Notes: generated from the letters alone by a model not told the origin. DNA of 64,000 bases from Branchiostoma floridae (GCF_000003815.2 NC_049986.1:15891496-15955495), one strand, 5' to 3'; shown: positions 24,478-34,557, counted from the first letter of the stretch. Numbers and translations are program-made.

Positions 24478-24543
24478 CTCTTGGTCTAACACCACAGAAG
24501 ATCTGGCAACCAACTTCTTCCACTGTTCTTGGGAATATTTACT
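24478..24543 (-). CDS. Candidate exon, minus strand
   Basis: Acceptor-like ACATTAATTCTTAG precedes 66 bases coding SKYSQEQWKKLVARSSVVLD and two more residues. The following GTACGC is a weak donor. The frame remains open for about 100 further codons, so the true border is uncertain. It lies between a TIR element (24581-24769) and the 23776-24315 element. Confidence 0.18.
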
Positions 24544-24580
24544 CTAAGAATTAATGTTTATATATCAGATATCAATAGGA

Positions 24581-24769
24581 GCGATCGCGATGATGTCACA
24601 GTGACACAGTGGTAGGCAAAAAGCAGGTGTTTGGCAAAAGATTGACTTACATATTAACCAATAATTTGATCTGCAATTTGAAATTTATACTCCAATCTAC
24701 TGACATTCTGGTAGGCAACAGCTGTCGAATACCCTGGATATAAACAACAACAGTGATCGCTCGTATGGT
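24581..24769. mobile_element. Short TIR element, ATACGAGCGATCG family, copy 1
   Basis: GGAGCGATCGCGATGATG on the left and CAGTGATCGCTCGTAT on the right mirror each other. GGTAGGCAAAAAGCAGGTGT and GGATATAAACAACAACAG match 27184-27389 in reverse orientation. Confidence 0.7.
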
Positions 24770-25014
24770 TCATTTGGTAAAAGTAGTACAAGAAGTCAGG
24801 AAATATCAGGAGAGGAATGTAATGCCACACTCCATTCCCTGATAATATCCTCATGGCCTGCCTTTCCATTGCCTACTCCCCTTTCTTCCTCCCTGTACAC
24901 TGTACAGTTTCTTGCATAATAGTTTAGGCTAGTCCCTATGACCGTGACAAGGGGATATAATGCTAGTTCACCTCTATCTGCGGGGTAAGCCATATCCGTT
25001 GTGCATGGATGAAA

Positions 25015-25130
25015 GTTAGACATCCAGGAAATAAGATATGCCAAATAGCAACTGGATGTGATTTTGGAAACAGTCAGACGTTTCAGATAACGTCCGTTAT
25101 CTTTCGTCAGTGACACAGTTTGGCATATTC
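25015..25130. repeat. ACTCAAGCAACTGG repeat, copy 2
   Basis: CCAGGAAATAAGATATGCCA, TAGCAACTGGATGTGATTTT and ATCTTTCGTCAGTGACAC match 14745-14925. CTCTATCTGCGGGGTAAGCC just upstream recurs as CTTTATCCGCAGGGTAACC at 26551. Confidence 0.6.
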
Positions 25131-25971
25131 AAAAACGGAGTATTTACGGTATACATGTATCAGGTCAACAGACTGCAATTTCAAACTGCAATATTTTGAA
25201 CTTCTGGCAATTTCAAACTACTGTCCATTGACTCATGCTATACCTAAATACCATATTTTTAAATGCCACAGATGTGGGTAACCCCATGAACAAAGGGAAA
25301 CTAGCTGTTACCACTTATTAAGTTTTCTTCACTGTGGTAAGGAGTAACTGTAAATCTGTTTTAGCTGTGGCAGCAAATCAGCTGCATGCACATCATCCTG
25401 GCTTTCAGAGTACAGTGCTAGCCGGACAAGGGAGTTATGCCACCTACGCAGTAACTCACGGGCCGCCTAATTCAATTTACAGGGCATGTTGGTAGGGACT
25501 CGGGAAAGACTCGTAGCCGCTGAGCGCTGTTTTCTGGCGACCAGTGTACATGCACATGCACATCTACATACATGTTTGTATACCGCATTAAAGGTTACAA
25601 TCACTATGCATATACCTGATAAGCATTTTGTTATAACTATTCATATAAATGTATACATGTATGTGAAACATTCATAATGGTTACTTCTCAATGAATGTTT
25701 TCTCACAAAAAACAGAGGAATTTGATATTAATTGTAATAACATACAGTACCATGCAAACACTGAAAATATACATAAAACAGTAATAAATACAATCATGTA
25801 ACCATGTGTTAATTTACATAAAGCTGCCATGGACTTACCATGCTTGATGTTTGAGTCAAAAATGATATTGGAGACTATTTAGTGCTTTCTGGAAACATGG
25901 TGTTAAGACTATCAACATATACATGTATCATAATAAATTATGTTCAAAACCGCAAAAAATCCAGCTGTATC

Positions 25972-26192
25972 TTGGATTGCCCTGATGTGGCATAACTGGT
26001 AGAGCATCAATAAATGCCATACCCCAAACATTGTGACGTTGGGCAAAACACGACTTTCTCTGATGGTAAAGTGACGCCCACCAAGCCTCTCTGCTAATAC
26101 GTAAAGTGTGCCAAAAAAAACACACACATGGATTTGGTGCACCAATGTGCCACATGTATGTTCCAACATTAATGCCACCAAGAGCGCTAGCC
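25972..26192 (+). mobile_element. tRNA-headed SINE, copy 2
   Basis: A-box-like TGGCATAACTGGTAGAGC begins at 25988. The B box is not recognisable, probably deleted. The body GCCCACCAAGCCTCTCTGC, GTGTGCCAAAAAAAACACAC and ATTAATGCCACCAAGAG matches the reverse complement of 17585-17822. Confidence 0.65.
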
Positions 26193-26813
26193 ATAATTTT
26201 TTTTCTCAATATATCTTGGATTAGAAACAACTGTCATAGATATATCCTTGAAAACATTATTTTTCATTTACTTATTCATCTTCAGGGTCATCCCTTCAGT
26301 TAAAAACAACACAAAAAACATAAAACATACATAAAACATTTTTTGATACTGTTATTAATATTGCGCTACTTGTTTGTAATTCAAAAATATCAGTAGACCA
26401 ATACCTGTTGATATGATTTGTCTATGGTGAAACCTCTCAGTTCTGCGCTGTCTCAAAGCCAGTTCTCAAGCTGACAGCAACAATCACCTCCCACTGCAAG
26501 AAAAACATAACATAAACGTCTTGAATTATACACAGGGAATATTAGTTCACCTTTATCCGCAGGGTAACCTAAAACGATTGTTTGGACATCAAGTCTACAA
26601 GTGTTTTCAAATTGCAATATCTTCAAAATATTGCAGATATAAACCACCATCAACTTCATATCCCTAAATGTTACAAGTTTTACACTTGCGTAATAGAAAC
26701 AATGCCCAAATATAGCTTTTAAGTACATCTACATACCCATTTTCTTCATGTACATGTTCATGAAATTCAGAATATTTCTGCAACACCACGAAGGACTCCC
26801 TACACATGTACAG

Positions 26814-27025
26814 TACTGTAAATGCATTTAAGTTTGCCGGGATTTAATTTCACGGGAAAAAGGACTGTTTGCGGTGGTTTTACATTGTAAGTTCGCGGAA
26901 CCACCATGGATTGTAGTTTCTTACTGCCATGGAAAAATGTTTGAGGTGGTTTGAAGTTCGCGGTGAATTGGCAATGTGAAAACTGCAAACTTAAAACCAC
27001 CGCAAACATTTCTGCATTTACAGTA
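26814..27025. mobile_element. TA-flanked MITE, CTGTAAATGCA family, copy 2 (inverted)
   Basis: The same mirror ends are present (TACTGTAAATGCA / TGCATTTACAGTA). The interior is in the opposite orientation to copy 1 (GGACTGTTTGCGGTGG first). The CpGs are partly decayed. Confidence 0.85.
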
Positions 27026-27183
27026 TAATGCATAGTCCTTGGCCACCCACACTACATTGGGCAATGACTTATGACCTTCAGATCAGGACACTGACTGACA
27101 CGGGGTGACTTTACAGTATAGAAGTAATCACCATGGGCAGCCACAATGCAATCACCATGCTTGTGACATCTATCTGCAAAAGA

Positions 27184-27389
27184 ATACGAGCGATCGCTGT
27201 TGTTGTTTATATCCGGGGTATTGGGCGGTTGTTGCCTACCAGGACGTCAGTAGATTGGATCCAAAATTGATATTCAAATCAGCGGCTCAAATTACTGGTT
27301 AAAATGTAAATCAATCTTTTGCCAAACACCTGCTTTTTGCCTACCACTGCGTCACCGTGGCTGTCTGACATCATCACGATCGCTCGTAT
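27184..27389. mobile_element. Short TIR element, ATACGAGCGATCG family, copy 2 (inverted)
   Basis: ATACGAGCGATCGCTG on the left is mirrored by CACGATCGCTCGTAT on the right. The interior is the reverse complement of the 24.6-kb copy. The two lie about 2.4 kb apart in opposite orientation, so together they could pair. Confidence 0.7.
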
Positions 27390-27623
27390 TGCAGTAATTT
27401 TCTGCAAAAAGAATTGCAGTAATTATTGTCCATTTGAAAACTAAGTCTTCTCCTTCACATTGATTCACAAAGACCACTTTATTTTCAGCCGGGAATCCAG
27501 CCTGATTTCGGGCTGTTATATTTCAGCTTTATGCAGTGAGGTTGGCAATTCATGCTTTGATAGTTACAATGTTAAATGTTATAGGTGACATCCGTCCTTG
27601 AAAATTTGAATGTGTACACCTTA

Positions 27624-28223
27624 GGCCCACTTCAAACAGACAACACTTTCATGGTCGTGTGACTGTTGTTGTCGACAACGTTGCCGGCGACGGTACTTTT
27701 AGGCTGTCTAAAGAGGATCAAAATACAATGTAGTCGTGCTAGGTTTTTCCTCGAATCATCGTGCGACCACCTCGGACCCAGTCGCGCGACCCTTCAGCGG
27801 GGGGCCGGCGACTATTCCTCACATGTCTAAAGAAGAATCGTCGCCGGCGACAAAAGTGGATCATATGCTAAAAAGCCTGCAGCGTGTTTTTTTTCTGTTC
27901 GAAAAGGCATTTTCTCCGTAAATATACATGTAGTCAGTAATGGAAACGCATTTTCGTAATCAGAAACTGCCTGTTCAAGCGCAATGCCCTGCCACCAGTG
28001 GCTATATCCTTCGCATGTCCCTATTCCTTGATGATAATCTGTAAGGCCTGCAAGCAAGAGGTCAATGTGGGTCACGCACACACCTCATTGGAATCCTGCG
28101 CCGCGTGTGTCCCGCAATACTCTGGACGCATGTCTAAAGACAACCATTGCCCACTACGATTGACAATAACAGTCGCACGACTATGTACATGTACATGTAA
28201 GTGTTGTCTGTTTGAAGTGGGCC
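27624..28223. mobile_element. 600-bp Harbinger-type non-autonomous element
   Basis: Perfect inverted ends of at least 25 bp begin GGCCCACTTCAAACAGACAA at 27624 and mirror at 28223. TTA flanks both sides (27621-27623, 28224-28226). The left half is CpG-rich, with GTCGCGCGAC and repeated GCCGGCGAC. No transposase is present. The short frames across it are not conserved-looking. Confidence 0.85.
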
Positions 28224-29033
28224 TTAGTGATGGAAGAAAATTTAGCATTACTACGTACTATACCAACACAGACCAGCTTCCATGATAATCATGCTTAATG
28301 ATATCAAATGGGTTAGAAGTTGTGGGATAACATGCAGCTGCCAAGTACAGCTGACTAATGTCTTCCCTGATATCAGGACCAGATCTGGCTGACAATAGAT
28401 AATGCCTTGGGGTACAAGTGCAGGTAAGCTGATAGAATGTGTTGGAATGTACAAAGTTAAGCAGCTGCTAGTTTTGTCATAAATGTCCTGTGTTATTTAG
28501 ATCTCACACTGGACATCAGCTGTACATGTATATCTAGTTTTTTTTGTCCCATTCACTATTAAGGAGCCCACAGGGCTGTCTCCAACTTAAAAAGTTTTTC
28601 TGTCCCACTCATTGTTTGGGAGCCCATGTTTTGTTTTTCCTGGAAAAATATGTCATTTTAAATTTAAAGGACAGCATCAGAAAATTTTCAATTCATTATT
28701 TTCCAGTAGTTTACTCATTAAAAAGTTGATGTACGTCAATTTTTACATTGATCCGCCTAATATGACCCTGTAGACACGTTTGAACTTCGCGCTCTCCTCC
28801 TTTCCCCGCCGCGCTGGCCGATGACGTAATGGCCGCGTTCTGAGAGTCTGACGTCACAGATCCAAAACTTCTAGCCAGCCATTTTGCTCCGTGAACCTCG
28901 GTCCTCTCAGCGGTAAATAATCACTCCGCCATTCTGGAGTTCAGTCCGTAGTTGTTGACAATTACTTTCGTGGACCTGTAAGTCGCATTGTGACCTGTCT
29001 ACGAAGCTATAGTCCCCGGGAGACTAAACATGA

Positions 29034-29285
29034 ATGAGCTTGCCTGCGAGTAAACCGCGCGGCGACGGGACGAAATCAGAACAATGGCGGTGGGGAAGGT
29101 TCACGCACCGTGCCATTCTGGACTGTTACAAGAGCGAGTTTGGGTCAATCCTTACCTTCTCCTTTCCAGACAGCACAGCGATAATTACACGTAAGCTTCC
29201 ACGAATTTTGGTTGAACTCACAGTTGTCCAACTGGCAGTGACATTAAAAAAAAAGAAACATTTTTCTCTGACAACATACCCTTGA
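29034..29285 (+). other. Duplicated inward-facing ORF in the left arm of the foldback
   Basis: The ATG at 29034 opens an 83-codon frame beginning MSLPASKPRGDGTKSEQW and including FTHRAILDCYKSEFGSILT. A splice-donor-like CAC|GTAAGC lies at 29190/29191, after 52 codons. The mirror copy in the right arm (29807 down to 29568) encodes nearly the same peptide: SEQ becomes SKQ and VEL becomes VEF. Upstream lies CpG-rich DNA with TGACGTCA and AAAATGGC-like motifs, as in promoters of broadly expressed genes. One reading is a captured promoter and first exon. The other is that the frame is open by chance, since both copies descend from one sequence. I recognise no domain. Confidence 0.3.
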
Positions 29286-29567
29286 TCACTACATATCGAA
29301 CGATCCCCTTATCGTGCCGAAACAGATAGCACTGCAACTTGTACAGATTCGAGCGAGTTACGCCTCGCCTCTCACTTTATTTTCTGTTTCTCAGGTAAAT
29401 TATCTGCACTGTCCGGTTTTTCAATCATGTAGCTTTGGCGGAGATTGTTGGGTGTTCCATCAAAATAAAAGACGGACTCTGAAACGAAGCCGACATTTCG
29501 CGCCATTCACAATGCCGGCCTGTTTTGTATGTATGTTTCGGCGCGAAAAGGGGATCGTCCGATGTTG

Positions 29568-29807
29568 TCAGAGGAAAATGTTTCTTTTTTTTTTTAATGT
29601 CACTGCCAGTTGGACAACTGTGAATTCAACCAAAATTCGTGGAAGCTTACGTGTAATTATCGCTGTGCTGTCTGGAAAGGAGAAGGTAAGGATTGACCCA
29701 AACTCGCTCTTGTAACAGTCCAGAATGGCACGGTGCGTGAACCTTCCCCACCGCCATTGTTTTGATTTCGTCCCGTCGCCGCGCGGTTTACTCGCAGGCA
29801 AGCTCAT
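29568..29807 (-). other. Mirror copy of the inward-facing ORF in the right arm
   Basis: This is the right-arm counterpart of the 29034 frame, read on the minus strand. It starts MSLPASKPRGDGTKSKQW and keeps SFPDSTAIITRKLPRILVE. The donor-like GTAAGC lies at 29645-29650. Transcription from both copies would converge on the loop. It has no independent evidence of being expressed. Confidence 0.3.
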
Positions 29808-30861
29808 TCATGTTTAGTCTCCCGGGGACTATGGCTTTGTAGACAGGTCACAATGCGACTTGCAGGTCCACGAAAGTAATTGTCAACAACTACGGACTGA
29901 ACTCCAGAATGGCGGAGTGATTATTTACCGCTGAGAGGACCGAGGTTCACGGAGCAAAATGGCTGGCTAGAAGTTTCGGATCTGTGACGTCAGACTCTCA
30001 GAACGCGGCCATTACGTCATCGGCCAGCGCGGCGGGGAAAGGAGGAGAGCGCGAAGTTCAAACGTGTCTACAGGGTCATATTAGGCGGATCAATGTAAAA
30101 ATTGACGTACATCAACTTTTTAATGAGTAAACTACTGGAAAATAATGAATTGAAAATTTTCTGATGCTGTCCTTTAAGCTCATGAAAGTGCATTATCAAC
30201 AGCTTCATGACATTTTGGGGCGGATGGGGTAAAATTATTTTCCATCCCAACAAGTAGATTTCCGTCCCAGGACAGAAGGAGAGTCCTGGAGACAGCCCTG
30301 GGAGCCCATGTAGATAATTTTCATTGTTACATGCATCATTTTAAACTGACTGAAATACAGTTTCATCCAGTTTTATGTTATGAAATTCATATCTAAGGAT
30401 GGACGGGCTGAAATATTTATCCATCCCAACAAGCAAATTTCTGTCCCAGGATAAAATGACAGGTCCTGGAGACAACCTTACTGGCAATTTATGAATTAAA
30501 AAAAACCAGCAACTTACATGTATTATTCTCTTATCTCCAATATTGATTTGAACATATCAAAGTAAATCCATGTTTCTTGTTACTGTACCTTTACTATGCA
30601 GAAACACAGCTGGTGCATTTTTTGCATTATATATGGGCCACTACACTATAACTTGTGACCAGCATGCTCAGATGAGGACCACTACACTAATTTTCAACAT
30701 TTACTTGTTGAACAATGTCAATCAAATATGGAATATGATAATATGCCACTCCAAACTGACCCCAAAATCCTTCAAATTACATGTAGTGCCACCTCAGGGG
30801 TACCCTTGGGTACAATGCCCACTTTTTACTCCCCACACACTTACATGTACACGTGTGCGCA

Positions 30862-30862
30862 T

Positions 30863-30895
<33 letters not shown>

Positions 30896-30920
30896 AAACA
30901 CACACACACACACACACACC
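30862..30920. repeat. (AC)n microsatellite
   Basis: About 59 bp of near-pure CA repeat, broken once by CAAACA. The His/Thr-rich frames over it are artefacts of the repeat. Confidence 0.97.
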
Positions 30921-31085
30921 CAGATTGGTTGCTTTGCCCTTACCTTTATACTAAAATAATTCCTGGCTGGAACCGTGAAGGGATTACAGCAAAGTTGTTA
31001 TAAAGGTTACAGGTTAAAGAAAACCTACCCAGTTCCTGCGTCATACCAATAATCACATAGGAGCAGGGCACAAAAGGTTAAAAGA

Positions 31086-31274
31086 TACTGTAAATGCAGA
31101 AACTTTCGCGGTGGTTTAATGTTCGCGGTTTTCTCAGTGGTCGCTTCACCGCAAACTCGAAACCACCGCGAACATTTTTCCATGGCAGTAAGAGACTACA
31201 GAGAAAGGTGCAAAAAGTCCTTTTACCCGCTACCACAAAATGATATCCCCACGAACTTAAATGTATTTAGAGTA
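31086..31274. mobile_element. TA-flanked MITE, CTGTAAATGCA family, copy 3
   Basis: It starts TACTGTAAATGCAG and ends TGTATTTAGAGTA (two changes from the consensus end). The interior TTTCGCGGTGGTTTAATG matches copy 1. Confidence 0.8.
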
Positions 31275-31474
31275 ATAAAGGCATCTCAGGTCACACACAA
31301 ACTGACAGCATGGCCTTGCATGTACAAAATCTATCATTCTGCTTGTTTGTTACAAACGTTCCATGTTATTTTGGGTTGAGAGTGTTGCACACAGCTGGAT
31401 GTTGATGGAAAATTTTAACTATAGCTCCTATTATCAAGGACAGATGGGTATGACACAAAAGGTTATTAATTTAA

Positions 31475-32055
31475 TTTAACTTTATTCAAAACTTCTACAC
31501 AGATCTTAACTCTCCTGGCACGACGGAAAATCAAGGAAACAAGTTAAGAACTTACAGAAAATTTAAGCATTCGTATGAAAGAGAAAAATATCTGGATATA
31601 GCAAATTTTAGATATCGCCGGGCCATGACCAAACTAAGGATAAGCGATCATCCACTGGAAATTGAAGCTGGTAGATATAACCGAACTCCCCCTGATAATA
31701 GATTTTGTATATTTTGCGATAAGAGTTTCATGTATGTAGAAAACGAAGTACACTTTGTCCTAGAGTGTTCGCTGTACAAAGATCTGCAAAATGCATTCGC
31801 TAATGCTACACATATAGATAAAAAATATGCGCACCTGACGAAGGAAGATCTGTTCAAATACCTTATGTCATCATCTAACTACGATATACTGGAAAAACTC
31901 TGTAAGCTCGTCCACGCATGTTTTAAGAAGAGAGAAGAAGCATGTAAACTGTAATATATATGTATAGCTTTCCGATTACTTACTATGTACCAAACTGACT
32001 GCATTTAGCCCCAATGGGGCATGAATATGCAATAAACGTCATTGTCATTGTCATT
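31475..32055 (+). pseudogene. 5'-truncated LINE: C-terminal region with Cys/His motif and 3' tail
   Basis: The frame is open from about 31475 to the stop at 31952-31954, so more than the ATG-initiated part is coding-like. The 160-residue peptide runs LNSPGTTENQGNKLRTYRKF, then YRRAMTKLRISDHPLEIEAG, then a C-x2-C-x11-H-x4-C motif (CIFC ... HFVLEC). This is the extreme C terminus typical of some invertebrate LINE proteins. The 3' UTR ends in AATAAACGTCATTG with further TCATTG copies, a tandem tail that fixes the 3' border near 32055. Endonuclease and reverse transcriptase are absent, as in an ordinary 5'-truncated insertion. The reading frame shows no break, so the copy may be fairly recent. 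It belongs to a different lineage from the 40.8-kb element, which lacks this Cys/His tail. Confidence 0.75.
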
Positions 32056-32138
32056 TAATAAGATGTCACCAGCACAGGTGAGTTCAAGGTCCTTCTTCTT
32101 TCCTTACTGCTGAGCCCAAGAAACAGGGATTACATTTG

Positions 32139-32282
32139 TACTATAGCAGTGTGCATGGTATTATTAACAAGCATTACTATAGCAGTGTGCATGGTATTAT
32201 TAACAAGCATTACTATAGCAGTGTGCATGGTATTATTAACAAGCATTACTATAGCAGTGTTCATGGTATTAGTAACAAGTGA
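32139..32282. repeat. 36-bp minisatellite, four units
   Basis: The unit starts TACTATAGCAGTGTGCATGG and ends AACAAGCAT. The first three units are identical and the fourth carries a few changes. Confidence 0.95.
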
Positions 32283-33489
32283 TTATGACACATAAACAAA
32301 CATATAAGGAAATTAAAGGTAAACACTAAGGAACTTAAATGCATTTACAAAATTACAGTAGTTAAAAAATCAAGTGTACAGCTCCAATTGGATGCATTAA
32401 AGTGCATATGCACCCAGCATCATGAGCCCTGCAAAAAAGTACATTAATGTAATATGAAAGGTAATGACTGATAGGATCCATGGCAGTTTTAAGGCCATAC
32501 ACATTATGTACAGTTTGTTGATGCTATTGAGTATGGCAATCTACTTACTGATTATACAATACTCTGCCCTACCTGTCTGTTTCTGAGAAATCGCTCATAC
32601 TCATAATGGACATATGATCTATGCAGATGGTAAGTCGCATAGAAAGGCAAATGTGACACCCCATGCAAGGGTTTAGGTTTTGTGCACACGAAAAACTTGC
32701 AAATGAGAAATGATTTAAATCTACATGTGGAGCTATCCAAATCAACCGATTCCCAAGGGATTTAAAAACCTTTTGCAGTTTTAACTCCTAATCAAGTTCA
32801 AAAACAAAGTCACAGAATGGAAGTAAGTGTCCTATTGTTACATTGTAGAGTACAAAACCACACTCTGTCAATTACGAAGGTATAAGGGAGGAGGAGGTCG
32901 GCCTGAAGGGCCACAACCAGCTAGCCACCATGCTAGATATCGTCAATGGCACCTCTTACGAGGATGAACTGAACTGAACTGAACTGTCAATTTTCCAATG
33001 ATTTTGAAAAGTTTCTTAATCAACATCTTATTTTTTCAAGTGAAAGTTTTTAAAGTTCTGCCTACACAAATCTTTCAGGTGCAGAAAACCTATTTCCCTA
33101 ACCAATAACAGCAAAATAGCTTGTCTGTATCATTCCTGAGAGTCAAGAAACTGACAAAAACCACTATGATTGAATTAGCCACTGCTGTATGACCGTCTAC
33201 TGAGATGACAAGAGCTGCAGAGACCTTCAATAACCCTCATCTCCCCAATTCAATCAAGTTCACCCAACCACCTTTCATTGGTTACAGTAAACTTCACGAG
33301 CAATGACAGGAAGAGCACACGAAAAAGCCAAATCAACAATCAAACTAATTCCCTAAAGCCATGCAGACACTGACCTTCTAAAAGGAGAAAAGGACGAATG
33401 CAGCAAGATTGCAAAAGAAGGAGTCGGAAGGAAATATCGTAGTGATGTTGATTTGCAGTCAAGTTATTAACCTTTCAATTCAACAGCAA

Positions 33490-33850
33490 AAGGCTCTACT
33501 CACAGTTGCATGGTCCCTATTGTATAAAAATTCTCTAGAAATGACAAACTCTAACATCGGAGCTTTTAGGTGAGACCAATGCAATGTCACTTCATTTTCA
33601 AGTTTCAAAAAGATTAGTAGCTAGGGAGTTTACACTATAGGTCCTTGAATGTACTATAAAACTGTAGTTCTTGAAAACTCTTGAACATACTACTGTAATT
33701 ATTCAAACTTAGGTTTTATCATAATCGTTCTCCACTCACAGTTGCATACAAAAATTCTCTAGAAATGACAACTTTTAACATCCGGTGCTTTTAGAAGAGA
33801 CCAATATAATGTCACTTCATTTTCAAGTTTCTTAAAAAGCTTCCTAGCTT
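33490..33850. repeat. Direct duplication, two units about 237 bp apart
   Basis: CTCACAGTTGCAT, AAAAATTCTCTAGAAATGAC and AATGTCACTTCATTTTCAAG each occur in both halves (33499-33605 and 33736-33830) in the same order. Confidence 0.75.
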
Positions 33851-33885
33851 TGTGACAATAGATTTATGATTAAAAAAGATACTTT

Positions 33886-34013
33886 GGCTGGGTACCAGTG
33901 TACCAGTACAAAATTGTTTTCCCTTTTTGGACCGGTACACTGAACCCGAAAAAATCACTGAACCAGATGTCAGACCGATTAGAAATTAAACAGATTATAC
34001 CGACACTATGGCC
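33886..34013. mobile_element. Fragment of the TAGGGGTGG-type hAT MITE
   Basis: GGCTGGGTACCAGTGTACC to CAGATTATACCGACAC follows the same order as 7747-7880. It is truncated before the right end and abuts LINE-fragment sequence. Confidence 0.6.
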
Positions 34014-34059
34014 ACCATCCACACACAGGTAAAAACACCTGTCCCTGGTGCTGAACACC

Positions 34060-34445
34060 ATCCACACACAGATGTTCTTTTTTGAGATGGTATTAAATAC
34101 TTATCAGTCGGTACATCCACCAGTTTATTGGTCATTTTGTACATCATGCAAAGTCTGGACACTTTCCTTCTGTTTCCACAGCAGTTCTCTGTCTTCATTT
34201 TGGTAACACTAGCATCCCTGTTGTAATTATCTGTACAGAATCTGGCAGCTTGGTTGTGTACTCTTTCCAGTTTATCTTTGTCTTTCTTCGTATATGGGTC
34301 CCATACTGTAGCAGCATATTCAAGGTTAGGTTTTACCAGTGACGTGTATGCAAGTGATTTTACCCTGGCTGCACATGCCCACAAGTTTCATTTGATCACT
34401 GTCTCCCAATGTCTGTTTGGCCTTGGTGGTCATGGACATTCCACT
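34060..34445 (-). pseudogene. LINE reverse-transcriptase thumb/C-terminal fragment, decayed
   Basis: Read on the minus strand the fragment gives NLWACAARVKSLAYTSLVKP, then LEYAATVWDPYTKKDKDKLE, then QAARFCTDNYNRDASVTKM and RRKVSRLCMMYKMTNKLVDV. This matches the conserved stretch just after the reverse-transcriptase core of jockey-superfamily LINEs (compare LEYASPAWG in the intact 40.8-kb element). A nonsense TGA lies at 34388-34390, where the family has an Arg codon. A frameshift lies slightly upstream, after KQTLG. Similarity fades beyond about 34075, where unrelated sequence follows. A truncated TACTGTAAATGCA-type MITE abuts the higher-coordinate side. This is a dead copy. Confidence 0.75.
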
Positions 34446-34469
34446 TCAGCCCTGTTGTTGCCCACTATG

Positions 34470-34557
34470 TAACTGCATTTAAGTTCACAGGATGGCGCTA
34501 CCCATTTTGTCACTACCGCAAAATTAGATTCCCACAAACTTAAATGCATTTACAGTA
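34470..34557. mobile_element. TA-flanked MITE, CTGTAAATGCA family, copy 5 (internally deleted)
   Basis: The right end TAAATGCATTTACAGTA is intact. The left end is AACTGCATTTAAG, with the first bases lost. Only about 90 bp remains, next to the minus-strand LINE fragment. Confidence 0.65.

Larger units (their letters stand above)
28668..30173. mobile_element. 1506-bp TTAA-flanked long foldback element
   Basis: The arms are 28668-29324 and 29534-30173, about 640-657 bp each, and almost identical by eye. The left arm has an extra block of about 18 bp near 29272-29296. The loop is about 209 bp. The outermost bases are AGGACAGCATCAG / CTGATGCTGTCCT, each flanked by TTAA (28664-28667, 30174-30177). 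A TTAA target is used by piggyBac and Kolobok elements. Which superfamily mobilised this one cannot be told without a transposase. The arms are unusually CpG-rich for the window and carry TGACGTCA in each arm (28849-28856, 29985-29992), GACGTAATGGCCGC, and an ATG-started frame in each arm pointing inward. Confidence 0.85.
28571..30300. mobile_element. hAT-type TIR element carrying a nested foldback
   Basis: The ends are CAGGGCTGTCTCCA at 28571 and TGGAGACAGCCCTG ending at 30300. They are flanked by a perfect 8-bp duplication GGAGCCCA (28563-28570 and 30301-30308). Termini starting CAGGG with an 8-bp target duplication fit the hAT superfamily (established pattern YARNG). Only about 220 bp is the element's own sequence (28571-28667 and 30174-30300). 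The middle is the TTAA-flanked foldback described separately. The element itself sits inside an older copy of the same family: GTCCCATTCACTATTAA on the left and TCCATCCCAACAAG to CCTGGAGACAACC (30420-30483) on the right parallel the inner copy. No transposase is present. Confidence 0.85.

Noticed and set aside
30570-31003. His/Thr-rich frames of 129 and 91 codons
   Set aside because: They are produced by the (AC)n microsatellite; the flanks show no coding character.
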